Position numbers and translations under genes: made by a program | The notes under the pieces: generated by a model | The model's database searches: none | What the model was told of the DNA's origin: nothing | What the model saw: only the letters and a program-made list of their open reading frames with translations | Part shown: positions 11,385 to 21,974 of the stretch, piece by piece | Layout of the letters: each line of letters starts with the position of its first letter | Numbering within the stretch: position 1 is the first letter of the stretch | Origin: Seriola aureovittata | Taxonomy: Eukaryota; Chordata; Actinopteri; Carangiformes; Carangidae | DNA length: 64,000 bases | NCBI RefSeq assembly: GCF_021018895.1 | Contig: NC_079386.1 | Coordinates: 15,403,552 to 15,467,551 of the forward strand | Direction of reading: 5' to 3'

Positions 11385-12708
11385 TTTAAAGAGGACCGAT
11401 TATGGCCATTTTAGGTGTTAATCATTTCATTCTTGGTGTCGACCAAAAAACATTTACATGCTTTAATGTTCTGAAAAGACTTTAGTTTTCTCCTTCAAGC
11501 TTGCAGCTGGGCAGCACCAAGAGAAGTGTTGACGTCAATAGGACCAGGAAGTAACGTCTGGACCCCCAACGAGGCGTTTCATACACAGGAGAAAATTGTG
11601 TTTTTCCCCTGACAGAGTTCCTCCCTTTGATCCTTGTGACTCTGGAGACTATTTACATGCACAAAAACCTATATAACAGACTATAAGTCAGGAATAACTC
11701 TTTAATAAAAGTGGCGTCTCATTCATTCAAAAACAAACATTGTCTCTGATCATAATCCAGCCAGAGACTCTGCTGCCACCTCAGAGCCAATAGGAAAACA
11801 GTGTAGTCATATGTGACTGTAATGTCCAGTAGACAGGGAGGACCGTCACCTTTGACTCTGTCCACCTTTATGTTGTATTCACTGATCTGTTATACCTGAG
11901 CTGCAGAGCTCAGGCTACCTCTGGAATTCAAATGAGCTGATCGTGTTTGCTCAGTCATTCTGGGTAATTGAGTTTAACACCGACTCAGAACAGTGAGGCT
12001 AAAGCTTCAAGTCCTGTTTGTATTTTAAGTTCAGCCTTGATTCATATTTCTCCAGAAGTATAAATGATGAAGCTGATTAATAAGAATTGATACCAACCAC
12101 AACCACGAGTTACAGCACCGAATAATGGCCACAAGTGTTTTTGCAGAACATTATGATGTCACACTGAAGATGACCTTTGACCTTATGGATGGAAAATGTT
12201 AAGACTTAATTTTATCCTTAAGACATTTGAGTTAAATTGTGTCATAATTAGTTTATGAATTTGTGAGTTACGGTTGAAAACCTCAACCTTTGACCTTTTT
12301 CCCACCAAAATCGAATCAGTTCATCCTCGAGTCCAAGTGAACGTTTGCGTTTAAATATTTTTATTTATTCAAATGAGTTTTTATTGTTTATTAAATGTTA
12401 TTTTAATGTCATCATAAAGTTCTATTCAATGTATTTCCATGCCTCTGTAAAGCTCTTTGAATCGCCTTGTGTCTGAATGCTGTTGTATAAACAATTTCCC
12501 TCAAGGCATTACTGAGATATCGTGTTCACAAAGCCATTATGACCTTGAACTTTGACCTTTTCCCGACAAAATCTAATCATGTCATCTCTGAGTCCAGCTG
12601 AACCTTTGTGCCAAATTTAAAGAAACTCCCTCAAAGTGTTACTGAGGTACCGACACACGGACAACCCGATAACGTAATGACTCCGGCCGTGTCTGTCGCC
12701 ATGAAAAG
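11385..12708 (+). repeat. Long composite interspersed repeat incl. family A, copy 2
   Basis: It starts with TTTAAAGAGGACCGATTATG, like the inverted end of the repeat at 15043-15056. It continues through GAGCTCAGGCTACCTCTGG and CATTCTGGGTAATTGAG (about 11900-11970), then ACATTATGATGTCACACTGA (12148-12167) and two family A units (GTTCATCCTCGAGTCCAAG; TACTGAGATATCGTGTTCAC), ending at CTCCGGCCGTGTCTGTCGCC (about 12680-12700). I recall the same ordered words from other fish genomes, so this looks like one 1.3 kb element or a chain of them. It carries three DR1-type receptor motifs and no coding capacity. Confidence 0.7.
12350..12492 (+). mobile_element. Nested insertion inside family A copy 2
   Basis: The family A unit breaks after CCAAGTGAACGTTTGCG and resumes at AATTTCCCTCAAGGCATTACT; the expected GCCAAATTTGAAGA bridge is replaced by about 140 bp. 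The insert ends with GTAAAGCTCTTTGAATCGCC and GTTGTATAAAC. That resembles the 3' tail (AAAGCGCTTTGA...CTATATAAA) seen in many fish non-LTR or short elements. Class not certain. Confidence 0.5.
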
Positions 12709-12916
12709 CATGTGCAGCTTTACAGCTTTATTACAGCTTTTCAATAGTGTATTTAAGAGCATTTCATCTGAAAGCTGATGTCTGAATTTTCAACAATGGT
12801 GGTACTGAGCAAGCTAATCCCTTCTTCATGGCCTGTTTTCATTTCTATGACTGCTTCATGGCCCAGAATGCAATTTTTTGGGACCAAATGCATCTCAACA
12901 TGTGTCCAAATGCTGC

Positions 12917-12950
12917 TTTTCTTCTTCTTCTTCTTCTTTTTTTTTTTTTG
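12917..12950. repeat. (CTT)n followed by poly-T
   Basis: Six CTT units run into a T run of about 12. The sequence just before it (12830-12915) is unique. Confidence 0.9.
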
Positions 12951-13213
12951 GAGTGGGGAGGGCTGGTTTTCCAGTTCAACATCTTATCTGACTGTTCGGT
13001 TGATTTTATTGGCCAGCTGAAGCCGTAACTTGGACTTGAAAGTGATAGGAAAATAAATGAGCTGCCTTGATCCACCGCAATCCAAGTAAAACCCTACGCT
13101 TAGACGATCAGAAAGCAGAACATGGGAAATTTCCTGAAAAGGCTCCAAATCTTTATTTTCCCCCCCATCATTTTGGGAGTTTCTGTCATAACACAGCTTT
13201 TTTTTTTTTCCAG

Positions 13214-13228
13214 GAATCCTGCTTTACA
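13214..13228 (+). other. Possible 15-nt microexon
   Basis: A run of 12 T followed by CCAG (acceptor AG at 13212-13213) precedes 15 nt (GAATCCTGCTTTACA), followed by GTAAGT (13229-13234). Length divisible by three with strong flanking sites fits a vertebrate microexon, encoding ESCFT in one frame. There is no linked exon, so it may be chance. Confidence 0.2.
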
Positions 13229-13424
13229 GTAAGTGACCCGTCTGTCTTTATCTTTAATTTATTCCATCTATTTTTAACACTATAAATAATAAATACGTGT
13301 TATATAGAAGTTGTTAATGCTGAGGATGGACGTGCTTCTTTATATATGCATGTGTATGATAAAGGATCATCTAGTGGCTTTTAATTCAGCAAATTGATAA
13401 CACATCCATACATAATCTCTCCAC

Positions 13425-13525
13425 TTGTTCCCTATTGGCTGTTTCATGCTGCTGGACTGAATATTAACCAATGAAAGGAGGGCTGGGGTATTAACATCTA
13501 TACGTAGAGATTATATAAACTGTGG
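13425..13525 (+). promoter_or_regulatory. CCAAT/TATA-like promoter arrangement
   Basis: CTATTGGCT (inverted CCAAT) at about 13431, AACCAATGAA at about 13467, then GATTATATAAACTG at about 13509. The spacing (40-80 bp) suits a TATA promoter with start near 13540. No exon or CpG enrichment follows, so the call is weak. Confidence 0.2.
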
Positions 13526-13618
13526 TTATGTTAGATTATAACTGCCCCTGTTGACCTTGTACTATTCATTTTCAGATTGAGAGACAGCTGTACATCATCT
13601 GATCTACACCACAAAGGT

Positions 13619-13619
13619 C

Positions 13620-13672
<53 letters not shown>
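13619..13672. repeat. (CA)27 microsatellite
   Basis: This is 54 bp of essentially pure CA preceded by CACAAAGGT. Confidence 0.98.
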
Positions 13673-13673
<1 letters not shown>

Positions 13674-14734
13674 AACTGCTCATTCTTTTGTTTTTCTCTC
13701 CATATTCTCAATAAAAAACCCTAACCCTTATTCTCTTCATTTTCTGTTTACCTTCAATCTCTCCTTTCTTTTTTTTTTCCTTCTCTCCACTCTGTTGTTT
13801 CAAACTCTCTAATCAAACCGCTGCATATTTACTGTTCTCTCACTCAGATAAACTTTTCTTTATTTTTTTTTTTTTAGATCTGAAATCTGTGAAGCCATTC
13901 AAGGTCTCTGCGATAAAAGCAACTGTATTGTGCCTGGCTCTGCATTCCTGCAGCTAAAGGTCTCTGCAGCTCTGAGAAAAGCCTTTTATTTGTAGCGTTT
14001 GCAAATATTCAGCTACAACTACTCAGAATTATTAAAAGTGAACTGTGGTGACGCAAAAAGTGTGAACAAGTCTGATAATACTTAGTAGGACAGGGGTGAT
14101 TTGGGATAAAAGAAATGTTTGAAGCAGGAGGATCAAGGCAAGAGAATGATTCAATTACTTTAGTCGGGTTTTGACGCCTGCTTGCTTCGTTTATGCTCTA
14201 CTGCCTGAGAAATTTCACTTTTTCCATCTACAAAAAGCTTCAGAAAATTGTTTGGTGATATTTTGGTGGAGAAACTTTTGCTGTTTTTGCAATATAAACT
14301 AATCTAAATCATTAGTATGCGGTCAAAAACAAGAAAATTGGGCTTCTATCATCCCATTATAAAGGGATTAGGAATCTGTCAAGTCTTTGGAGAGACAGAG
14401 AGAAAAAAGAATGACAGCCCCCCCAAGCGAGCCAGAAAAACTCCTAATAAAACATTTAACAGAATAAAAATGGTCTTGGGAAAGATCACAAAAGTGGAAA
14501 ACCCCTTCCAGGACACAAAAAGGTGCCAGGTTGGCTGTAAGACAGAGAAGAAAATCAATGATAAGATCAGAGAGTAAGACATTATCGCATTCTTCGGAGA
14601 ATCCCTCCAACAGCCCAGAAAATAAACACGATACTTCCTCCCACTTGTATATTAGTACAAGAGGTTTCCCTTTTCATTTCTCTATGATGACTGAGCTTTT
14701 ACTCCGGGCTTTGTGAACATGCACGTGGACGTTA
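13673..14734. other. Unique sequence with T-runs
   Basis: There are poly-T tracts near 13770 and 13865 and a single CCCTAACCC word. A + strand frame at 14317-14577 is Lys-rich and has no family resemblance. No gene recognised. Confidence 0.45.
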
Positions 14735-15056
14735 ATGTCTTCGTGGTCACAGAAGACGTTCTTCCGAATAGTGCGGGATAATTTAATCTCAGCACCAGCC
14801 AATCAGAAGAGAGGGGGCTCTGAGCCTCTGTTTTGGGCAGGGCGGGGCTTTTGCTGTGTGCTTTGTTGTGACATCACAATGTTACAGGAAGTCCTGACGG
14901 GTGGTTTTAAGGCTCAGTTTCTGAATACAGGCTGTGAGCATTTTTCTGTGGACTGAGGCTTTGACTCTTTGACAGTATCAATATTGAACCTAGACCTGCT
15001 TTATAATCAGAAAAGGCAGCGAAATCTCTCTTTATACAATATGGGACCTTTAATTA
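14735..15056 (+). repeat. MITE-like repeat, family D (5'-truncated)
   Basis: It contains CAGCCAATCAGAAGAG (14798-14813), GGCTCAGTTTCTGAATACAG, CTAGACCTGCTTTATAATCA and the terminus CAATATGGGACCTTTAAT (about 15038-15055). The terminus is the reverse complement of TTAAAGGTCCCAT at 39748 and resembles the start of the repeat at 11385. From memory this terminus is typical of abundant short DNA transposon derivatives of fish. The matching left terminus is not visible. Confidence 0.6.
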
Positions 15057-15793
15057 TTATACTACTTTTCTATATTTCCATTTACCATCCATTTATTCCG
15101 CCCATCCCGAACCATCCTAGACATTAAACCAGATGAAGCCCGTCCCAGTCCTAAATCCCCATCTGGATCCTGGAAACCTTCCACCAACTTGAAGTTTAAT
15201 AGCTCCATACAGCAGGATGGCCAGTTTAGCACTCCTGCTTTTTTAGTTCAGTCAGCCCATCCTCACTTGACAAGTAATGCATTTCATTACAAAGCTCTGC
15301 AGTTTCCATTTCCGCAAAAAGGGTAAAAAAGAACATCATTCCCTAATGCTCGCTGATCAATATTTAAAGACCACAGACGACTACAGCTCATAAAGTGCTG
15401 CTTTTATGCACAGCTAAGAGCGACTGGATAGTTTCGCTCTTGAATTTAATTAAAAGTCAGCATTTAGTAAAAGTAGGGGCCTCACTTTTCAAGAGGTTGA
15501 TATCTCTGTTTGAAACACAACTCTCACAGCAATTCTGCCTTTTTTTTTTTTTTGGTTCATGCAATACAGTTTCTTCTGCTGACTCCCTAAAGATGTTTTG
15601 AATAAATCAAGATCTTCTAAATATCAGAGGGGAAGTTTTCTGTTACCACATTACCTCAGAAACACCCGGGGGAACATAATAAGTTACTTTGATTCATGCT
15701 GAGGAACTTTAATGATGGAACCTGCTTTGGCTTTCTTCATTTAAGATCCCAGTTGGACTTTTTGAGTCAGTCTCAGCTGGGAAAGCCCAATTT

Positions 15794-15794
<1 letters not shown>
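15057..15794. other. Unique non-coding sequence
   Basis: Apart from a T run (15538-15554) there is no repeat, and no recognisable exon. Confidence 0.45.

Positions 15795-15832
<38 letters not shown>
15795..15832. repeat. (CA)19 microsatellite
   Basis: This is 38 bp of pure CA, followed by AAACC. Confidence 0.98.
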
Positions 15833-15835
<3 letters not shown>

Positions 15836-16035
15836 CCATTACAGGAAAGATGTAATCAGACCCAAGAAGCCTCTGTATTTATCGCTGCTGTCCATTTGGA
15901 GGCAGATTGTGTTGTAGCAGCAGCAGACTCACAACTGATGAGAGTTGTCTCCCACCGACCTCACCACTGCAGGTTAAAGCTGCGATCCGCGATCAGTGAG
16001 TTGTTGCCCCTGACAGGCTTGCAGGTCTACAGAGA

Positions 16036-16082
16036 GGGGCGGGGGCGGGGGCGGGGAGGGGGGTGGGTGGGTGGGTGGGTGG
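16036..16082 (+). other. G-quadruplex-forming tract (GGGGC/GGGT repeats)
   Basis: Runs of 3-6 G separated by one base (GGGGCGGGGGCGGGGGC, then GGGTGGGTGGGTGGG) give more than eight G-runs with 1-nt loops on the + strand, the strongest kind of intramolecular quadruplex motif. GGGGCGGGG is also an SP1/KLF-type GC box. There is no surrounding CpG island, so a promoter role is doubtful. Confidence 0.8.
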
Positions 16083-16235
16083 TCTGTGGAGGCAGCAGTT
16101 ATTGTTGTTGCTTCACACGACTGATTTTCACTTTAATCTTGTGAGTCTCGACCAAGAGAGACTGAGGCAGTTCAGCCAAATAAAATCCTCTTCTGCTGAA
16201 TGACTGAACCAAGCGCTGCGATGATCGTAGTTAAG

Positions 16236-16258
16236 CACACACACACACACACACACAC
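16236..16258. repeat. (CA)11 microsatellite
   Basis: This is 23 bp of pure CA; a GGGGGGGTGGGGGGG run lies 25 bp beyond it (16280-16296). Confidence 0.95.
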
Positions 16259-16299
16259 TCATGCCTCTAGGATGCATTACTGGGGGGGTGGGGGGGAGT

Positions 16300-17034
16300 G
16301 AAGAGCGAATGCTGAATGAATCTGATTCATACGGGAGCGACACAAGAATGCTCTCACGCAATCAAAGAATCATGTTGGCAAGATTTATTCAGACTGAAGA
16401 GATTTTTGACAGGGATGAAAAGAAAAGCAGGTGATGCTCGTCACGTCTTACTCTTCCATCTGGAGAAAGGGTTTCAGTACTCATTCACAGTCAACATGTT
16501 CTTTATCTCACTAAAACGAGGCTCAACCTGGCGAGTTCTTCTGGTGACCCACCCAAGCCCAATGTAGATCAATCAATCATCTGTCCAAGGACAACAAGGT
16601 CCAGTCCTCCTGTATGTGTGTAAGGTGTGTTGTTTTAACCGCTCTTCTAAATAGCGACAAAGAAAAAGACCCCTGCGATCCCAAAGAGGACTCAACATGG
16701 TGAACAGTATAAGTGCTGACTTTAGGTCACTTGAATGTGTTCATGGCTATACACACAAAAAGCAAAGAGAGTAGCTGTGTGAGGAATGAAGAAAGAGCTT
16801 GAGAGAGAAGGTCAAACAGTATTTCTACATCGCTGTGCGCCTGGACTCGCTCTGCATCAAGTGGTTTCTGAACCTTATAACAACTGTGGGACGAAGACCA
16901 TCCAGCGTTAGAGAGGTATATGCACGGAGGGGTTTCAGAACAGTTGTCAATGATCCAACAAGCACTTTGAAGTACATGCCGTCACCTTCACTAGCCACCT
17001 TGCCCTTGAATCTCAGACCGCTCTTTAAAGAAAA
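16300..17034. other. Unique non-coding sequence
   Basis: A few frames are open for 80 codons or fewer on the + strand, without recognisable features. No gene recognised. Confidence 0.45.
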
Positions 17035-17101
17035 ATGTCCTCACAGGGTCTGAAAGTCGAGCTGGTCCTCACAAAGATACAAGTCCAAGAGTACACACAC
17101 C
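17035..17101 (+). repeat. Family H repeat, copy 1 (CA-seeding flank)
   Basis: AATGTCCTCACAGGGTCTGA is followed by CTGGTCCTCACAAAGATACA and AAGAGTACACACACC. The same arrangement recurs at 21708-21797 and 30330-30415, in each case ending where a CA tract begins. Confidence 0.6.
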
Positions 17102-17805
17102 GCCTGCAGACAGAAATGCATATTCTTACGCAGACACACACACAAAAAAAAAAAGATTACTGAATGCAAGCACACAATCACATCCCATTTCATTCCCTGT
17201 AATACTGGGTCCCCCTTTTGAAATCCATTTTCCTCCTGGTTTCTGGCGCTCTGATCTCATGCTCTGCAGTTATTGTTCTTCCCTGTGCTGCTGCTCAGAG
17301 CCAGTCTTTTCTTTTATAGATTGTTTTTTTCATTGAAGGGGAAAAGAAAACACAGTTAATGGCGATATATATATATAAAGCCTTCTCTGCTGATCCACTC
17401 TGTTTAATTCTGCAAATCAAATAAGAGGTGGGACTGAAGGATGTGGCATTTTCAAAAGGGGGCATCCTGAGGTGAGGCGGAGTATGTGACTGTGTATGAG
17501 ACGTGGGAGCGTGTTCATGTGTACATGTCTGACCATCTGCGTGTCTGCGAGTGTCCTGTCTGAGGCTGGCGTTTGTTTAAAGTCCCTCAGGCCCTGAGAC
17601 CTTTCCATTTGCTCTGGAAAACAAAACTGCCGTTATAAATCAACCTGCATCTCCAGCCATTATCTATTCGGTGGTCACGTCTCTCCACGCGAGCGCTCTG
17701 GCTGCATGAGCATGAGAAACAGGCGGATACAATTAATTCACATTTCCACGCCTGTGCGCGTGGTCGTAACAGAAAAAGTGTGATGAATGAAATATGCTAA
17801 GCAGA
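17102..17805. other. Unique sequence with small simple tracts
   Basis: A short CA/A tract (17131-17154) and an ATATATATATAT block (17367-17377). Nothing gene-like. Confidence 0.45.
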
Positions 17806-17832
17806 ACCCCCCGCCCACCCCCCCACCCCCCC
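17806..17832 (-). other. C-rich tract (minus-strand G-quadruplex motif)
   Basis: CCCCCCGCCCACCCCCCCAC continues with another C run; four or more C-runs have 1-nt spacers. The minus strand can form a quadruplex, the plus strand an i-motif. Confidence 0.75.
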
Positions 17833-18345
17833 ATCACCACCTCCGTCAGTGTCATGGCGACAATTTCAATCACTGAGCATCAGAGCATGTTTCTCAGCAG
17901 AATGGGTCTTTGATGACGAGCTGGAAACAAACCTTCAGCCTCAGCGGCGTGACGGCCGTGTGACAGCAGCACGACAGCAGCACAATGAAGCAAAGAAGTG
18001 GAGGATACAGGCAGAGCTCCATCCCTCTCTCAATATCTCTTTCCATTTTCATGCCGATGAAGCGCACAGAGATGGAGAAAGGAAGAGCAAAGACAAAGAG
18101 AGAGTGAGTGAGGGGAAAGCAGGTAATGATAAATGGCACAGTCTGAGTATCATCACGCATCCAAATGAGGCTTCAGCACTTGTTTTCTCTATAATAGCAC
18201 AACATCTAGAATCTGCCCTGAGTAAAGTCAAATATATCACTTTCTACTGGGTTTTGTATTTCCTGGTTTCACACTAATTGTTCTGCCTCAATGCCTCCAA
18301 GCTTGACACATACTTTGACATCCCCCTCAGTGGGGCCAACCGGGC
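17833..18345. other. Unique sequence, no gene recognised
   Basis: A + strand frame runs 142 codons (17849-18277) without recognisable domains; composition is ordinary and there is no supported splice structure. Confidence 0.4.
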
Positions 18346-18412
18346 TTGGCTGCTAAAAATATTTCAAGGCGCAGCCAGGCGATTTGGATAAACGCCTCCA
18401 CCTGAATGCTGC
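18346..18412 (+). promoter_or_regulatory. MEF2-like site in unique block
   Basis: GCTAAAAATATT (about 18351-18362) contains CTAAAAATA, a consensus MEF2 site (YTAWWWWTAR). It sits in a non-repetitive segment of balanced composition. A functional role is only inferred. Confidence 0.25.
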
Positions 18413-18626
18413 GCATGGATTGGCACTTGTGGCTCCATCTCTGGGGTTTTAACTCAAGGAATCAACGTTTGTGTCTGGCAGATTACTTTGTTGCAAGGCG
18501 GAGGAGAAAGGAGGGGGAAAAAAAAAAAAAAATCAGGTCCAAAAATGTCCCAAGAGCTCTAATCCTCCCTGGAGACAGGTGGATTAGTGGGATGTTCATT
18601 GACTAGACACGAGCACACACACACAG

Positions 18627-18633
18627 GCGCACG

Positions 18634-18685
<52 letters not shown>
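18627..18685. repeat. (CG/CA)n and (CA)22: 59-bp alternating purine-pyrimidine tract
   Basis: GCGCACGCACGCGCGC runs directly into 44 bp of CA. Purine-pyrimidine alternation is unbroken for 59 bp, with the GC-rich end most favourable for left-handed Z-DNA. A further short CA tract precedes it at 18614-18625. Confidence 0.95.
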
Positions 18686-18687
<2 letters not shown>

Positions 18688-19429
18688 CGCTCGGCTAGAT
18701 GATTGAATTCCCAGTTTGGTGCAGGTATTTGCTGTTGAATCCCCCCCCCCACCCCCACACACACAATCGAGACGCAGAAAGCCTTCAGCAGAGCAGAGCA
18801 AGGGATGGACACGCGAGCAGCCACACCCTCTCTGAATGAAGCCCAGCAGCACGCAGTCACAGACCTGAACACACCCTCCCAACAACATTCAGCGTGTCAA
18901 CAAGTCGCGTGGTCTTTAATCTGGCTTTTAATTCTCAAACCAAAGCCGCACATCTGGATGATGAGACAATGATTTAATTGCTTTGATTAAAAATCGCTCC
19001 TGATTGTGGAGTGATTTCCCTTCACGATGCTTTTCAACACATGGGCATCATTTTCATCAAAAAAAAAGAACATTTTAAAACTCTGAAGTGGCCTGAATGA
19101 CTTGGTGTGGGCGTTTTTGAGGCGCAATAGACGGTGCGATGCGTAAAAACGCAGCTGGTTCAATCTCCACAACAACTCAGCTGCTTCATCCACCTGTAAA
19201 TGTCACGATTCAGACAAGTTCACACAGTTACACACATTGTGCATGTTTCCTCACTCATCTGTCTTCTTGACGATATCGCACACCTCAGTGCCGGTCCTGC
19301 TCCTTATTCCAAATGTACCCGACTCTCTAACGGACTCAAAGTTCAATCTGATCCACACGTGTTCCACATTTCATTTCTACATTTACTGTATCTATAACAG
19401 AGACCAACTTCCACCTCACATTTCTCCGC
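18686..19429. other. Unique sequence flanking the CpG island
   Basis: It includes a C run with CCCCCCCCCCACCCCC (about 18740-18756). Otherwise nothing is recognised. CpG density rises from about 19430. Confidence 0.45.
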
Positions 19430-19550
19430 ACAGAGCTCCCAAGAACGGCGCTGACCTCCGGCCGCGCGGAACCGTCCGTGTCAAAGATACAAGGGCGCAC
19501 GGACAGTTTCACGTTTCTCAGCTGAACGCGGACAAAACATGTTCACTCAC

Positions 19551-19900
19551 CCGTGAAGACATCCGACTGTTCCACCTGCGTCCTCCTGCAGCTTGTCATG
19601 TCCCTCTACATCCTCCTCGTCGTCTTCCAGCGCTGGCTACAGTATGTCCATGTCCTCTCTTCGGCTGAGGAATGACTCTCCGCTTCTGTTTTTTTTTATC
19701 TTTATGCTTGAACGGAGCCAACGGGGTGTAGCGCAGGTGTGCGTTCAGTCCGCTTCCGCTCAGGATATCTATCAGTTTGTCCCGGGCGCAGCAGCAGAGC
19801 TCCAAGGCGGACGCACCGGACACGTTCTGCGGTCCATTCTGGTCCGGGGCGCACCAGAGACGCGTCCTGCACCAACACAGGAGATATAAATGACACAGAC
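19551..19900 (-). other. Possible 5' exon on the minus strand
   Basis: Reading the minus strand, the CpG-rich segment ends TCTTCACGG|GTGAGTGA with a strong donor at 19550. A minus-strand frame of about 110 codons crosses it but runs past the donor to its own stop, and its basic KHKDKKKQKRR stretch matches no family I know. A small start lies closer to the donor (MTSCRRTQVEQSDVFTG, in-frame stop upstream). Most likely a 5' untranslated or first exon; its 5' end is not defined. Confidence 0.3.
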
Positions 19901-20039
19901 AATGAACCCTCCTCCAAGTCCCGAGCAAATGAAGAACAGCTGGTTAATTTATTTACGTATGTTGTTGAAAGATCCGTCTCCTTCAGGGAAAGTTTGAACA
20001 CCGAAGAGCAGAGCGCGGAGGGGATGAGAGGGAAGCTGC

Positions 20040-20204
20040 GATAAAAGACTCCTGACTGACGGGAGCTGGGAGGAGGAGGAGGAGGAGGAGGGAGGGAGGG
20101 ACAGAGGGAGAGATAGAGGGAGGGAGAAAGACTGCAGACTCCGACTCGCTTCACCGACCACGAGTTGACTCCGCGGTCCCCACACAACGTGAGGCCTCAA
20201 CTCG
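20040..20204 (+). other. Possible TATA-like element and 5' exon on the plus strand
   Basis: GATAAAAGA (20040-20048) could act as a TATA-like box with start near 20070. The following GGAGGAGGAGG-rich segment ends CAACTCG|GTGAGAAT with a donor at 20205. There is no coding frame to recommend it, so it would be an untranslated exon. It competes with the minus-strand model, though both could be true of a bidirectional promoter. Confidence 0.25.
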
Positions 20205-20300
20205 GTGAGAATTCAAACGAGCTCTTGCAAATTTGACGTTGCAAAGCTCCGCAGCGGCGTGTCAATGCAAAACCAACTGCGCAGGGGGCCGAGGGAGAGA

Positions 20301-21707
20301 CTCAGGATTCTTCTTGTTATATATTTCTATTTTTATTTATGCCACTGAGACATGGTGTCACCTGCTGATCAGAGTTGCAGCAGGAGCTTCGGTGGTGACG
20401 GTCAAAGCGACTCTCTATTGCACAAAAGCACCGGAAACATTTCATTCATGAGGTTTTATTTTTTGTCCTTTAAATTTGTTTTTGTTCTTTTTTGTCTCAA
20501 AGATGCTTGAACCACAGAGAGCCAACAATCTGCAGGTTTCCACTCCATTACCAACACATTTAACTTAACTGCCCAGTTCTCCTCCTCTCTGATTGTGATG
20601 AGAACCATGGCACAGGAACCTCCCGCCACACAATGCATTTCCAACACCATTCATAAAGCCTCAACCTAACCCTGCAGGCCGAGCAGGCAACTGGTTGCAC
20701 TGGTGAAATGGATGAATCCAAAGCTTGTTGTTCCTCTGTTGGTGAAATCTGCCTGATCAGGCCTCATTCCAAGGACAGTTTGAGCATCACAGACTGTGTG
20801 TGACTGGCACATGCAGCGTATAATTTAATGTGACCCAACACCTGGAATTGCAAGATTGAAAACAGCAAAATTTCATGGTGGGTTTTATTTTCACTCTGAA
20901 GGAATCGCCACAATCAGAGGAACTGCTCGAAATAAATTTGCCCAATATTCTGCACACAGTTCAGATGTGGTGAGAGCTTTCGCGACAGCGTTGACCTTTG
21001 AGGGGACAGCGAGCTGCAGAGACCACAACGGGTGAACGGATGACGACAGAGCTGCGCACATACATTTCAAATTAACATTTCGTTTTTATTTCTTTTATCA
21101 TTAAATGTAGCATTAAATCCTAAACGTTATTTCCCAGTTTTTCAAGACCCACCGCCTCCCGCCAAGTCAAAATTTCAAGTGTCATTTCGAGGGGGGGCTC
21201 TTACTCTGCCATAATGTGAAGACTGGTTAGGGAGAGGAAAAGGATTTATTTTTTAGGGGTGTGTGTGATATGTCTTTCAGTATCTATGATTGAAGTCGCA
21301 AAGACTATCAGAGAAAAAAGCCAAGCAAAAGTGAGGCAGTTCAACTCCCAGCCGCTCCGAGACTTCCTGTGTCCGCCAGGGAGCATCGGAGAATCACTGA
21401 TTTTTAAAGTGAAACTGCTTCATTCCTTGTTTTCTACAGACTTTAATCCCTTGGTCTGTTTGTTATAGAGAGGAGGAAACCCCCGCAGATGATTCAGCTG
21501 CCGGTAAAAACCTGCTGAACGTCTGGCTCTTAAGCCATCAGAGAAACAATCGCTACCAATCGCGTCTTTTGTTATTGTTCTGAATGAGCAGCATAAGTTA
21601 CACACTGTGCGTTTCACTTTAGCAGCATCATAGCTTCAATATGAGCACAGGTCCAATCCGCCAGAATAACTGAATTCACCTGTGAGGGGCCTTTAACCCT
21701 CAGACAG
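20301..21707. other. Unique non-coding sequence
   Basis: This is 1.4 kb without simple repeats longer than 15 bp and without a recognisable exon. Confidence 0.5.
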
Positions 21708-21797
21708 ACGCTAGTACAGTGTCCTCACAGTGTGTTAAACTCAGATTGGTCCTAACAAAGATAGTAGGAAGAGCACACACACACACACACACACACA
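21708..21797 (+). repeat. Family H repeat, copy 2, with (CA)12
   Basis: CAGACAGACGCTAG, then GTGTCCTCACAG, then TTGGTCCTAACAAAGATAGT and AAGAGCACACAC, running into 24 bp of CA (21774-21797). Same layout as copies at 17035 and 30330. Confidence 0.65.
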
Positions 21798-21925
21798 TGC
21801 ACACACTGAACTGTAATACTGTAAATTGAAACAGGAATTAGCCTATCGTCATCTCAGCTTTAGAATTAATTATCCTTAAGCAACGAATCCCTTCATTTGT
21901 GATGGAAAAAGAGGGATTTGCTTTC

Positions 21926-21931
<6 letters not shown>

Positions 21932-21971
<40 letters not shown>
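21932..21971. repeat. (CT)20 microsatellite
   Basis: This is 40 bp of pure CT, pyrimidine-rich on both sides. Confidence 0.97.

Positions 21972-21974
<3 letters not shown>

Larger units (their letters stand above)
19430..20300. promoter_or_regulatory. CpG island, best promoter candidate in the window
   Basis: About 870 bp are clearly richer in G+C and in undepleted CpG than the surroundings (for example GGCCGCGCGGAACCG, GGGCGCACGGAC, CCCGGGCGCAG, GGGGCGCACCAGAGACGCG). Splice-donor consensus sequences leave it in both directions: minus at 19550, plus at 20205. A G-rich GGAGGAGGAGG block lies at 20069-20115, as is common in vertebrate 5' untranslated exons. Vertebrate CpG islands usually mark promoters; a bidirectional one is possible. 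Confidence 0.6.

Noticed and set aside
13715..13732. Interstitial telomere-like CCCTAACCC
   Set aside because: Only about two units; chance level.
19702..20187. 161-codon minus-strand frame over the CpG island
   Set aside because: Pro/Ser-rich from the GGAGGA tract, no domain, no supported start; GC-rich DNA has few stops. Kept only as an untranslated exon candidate.
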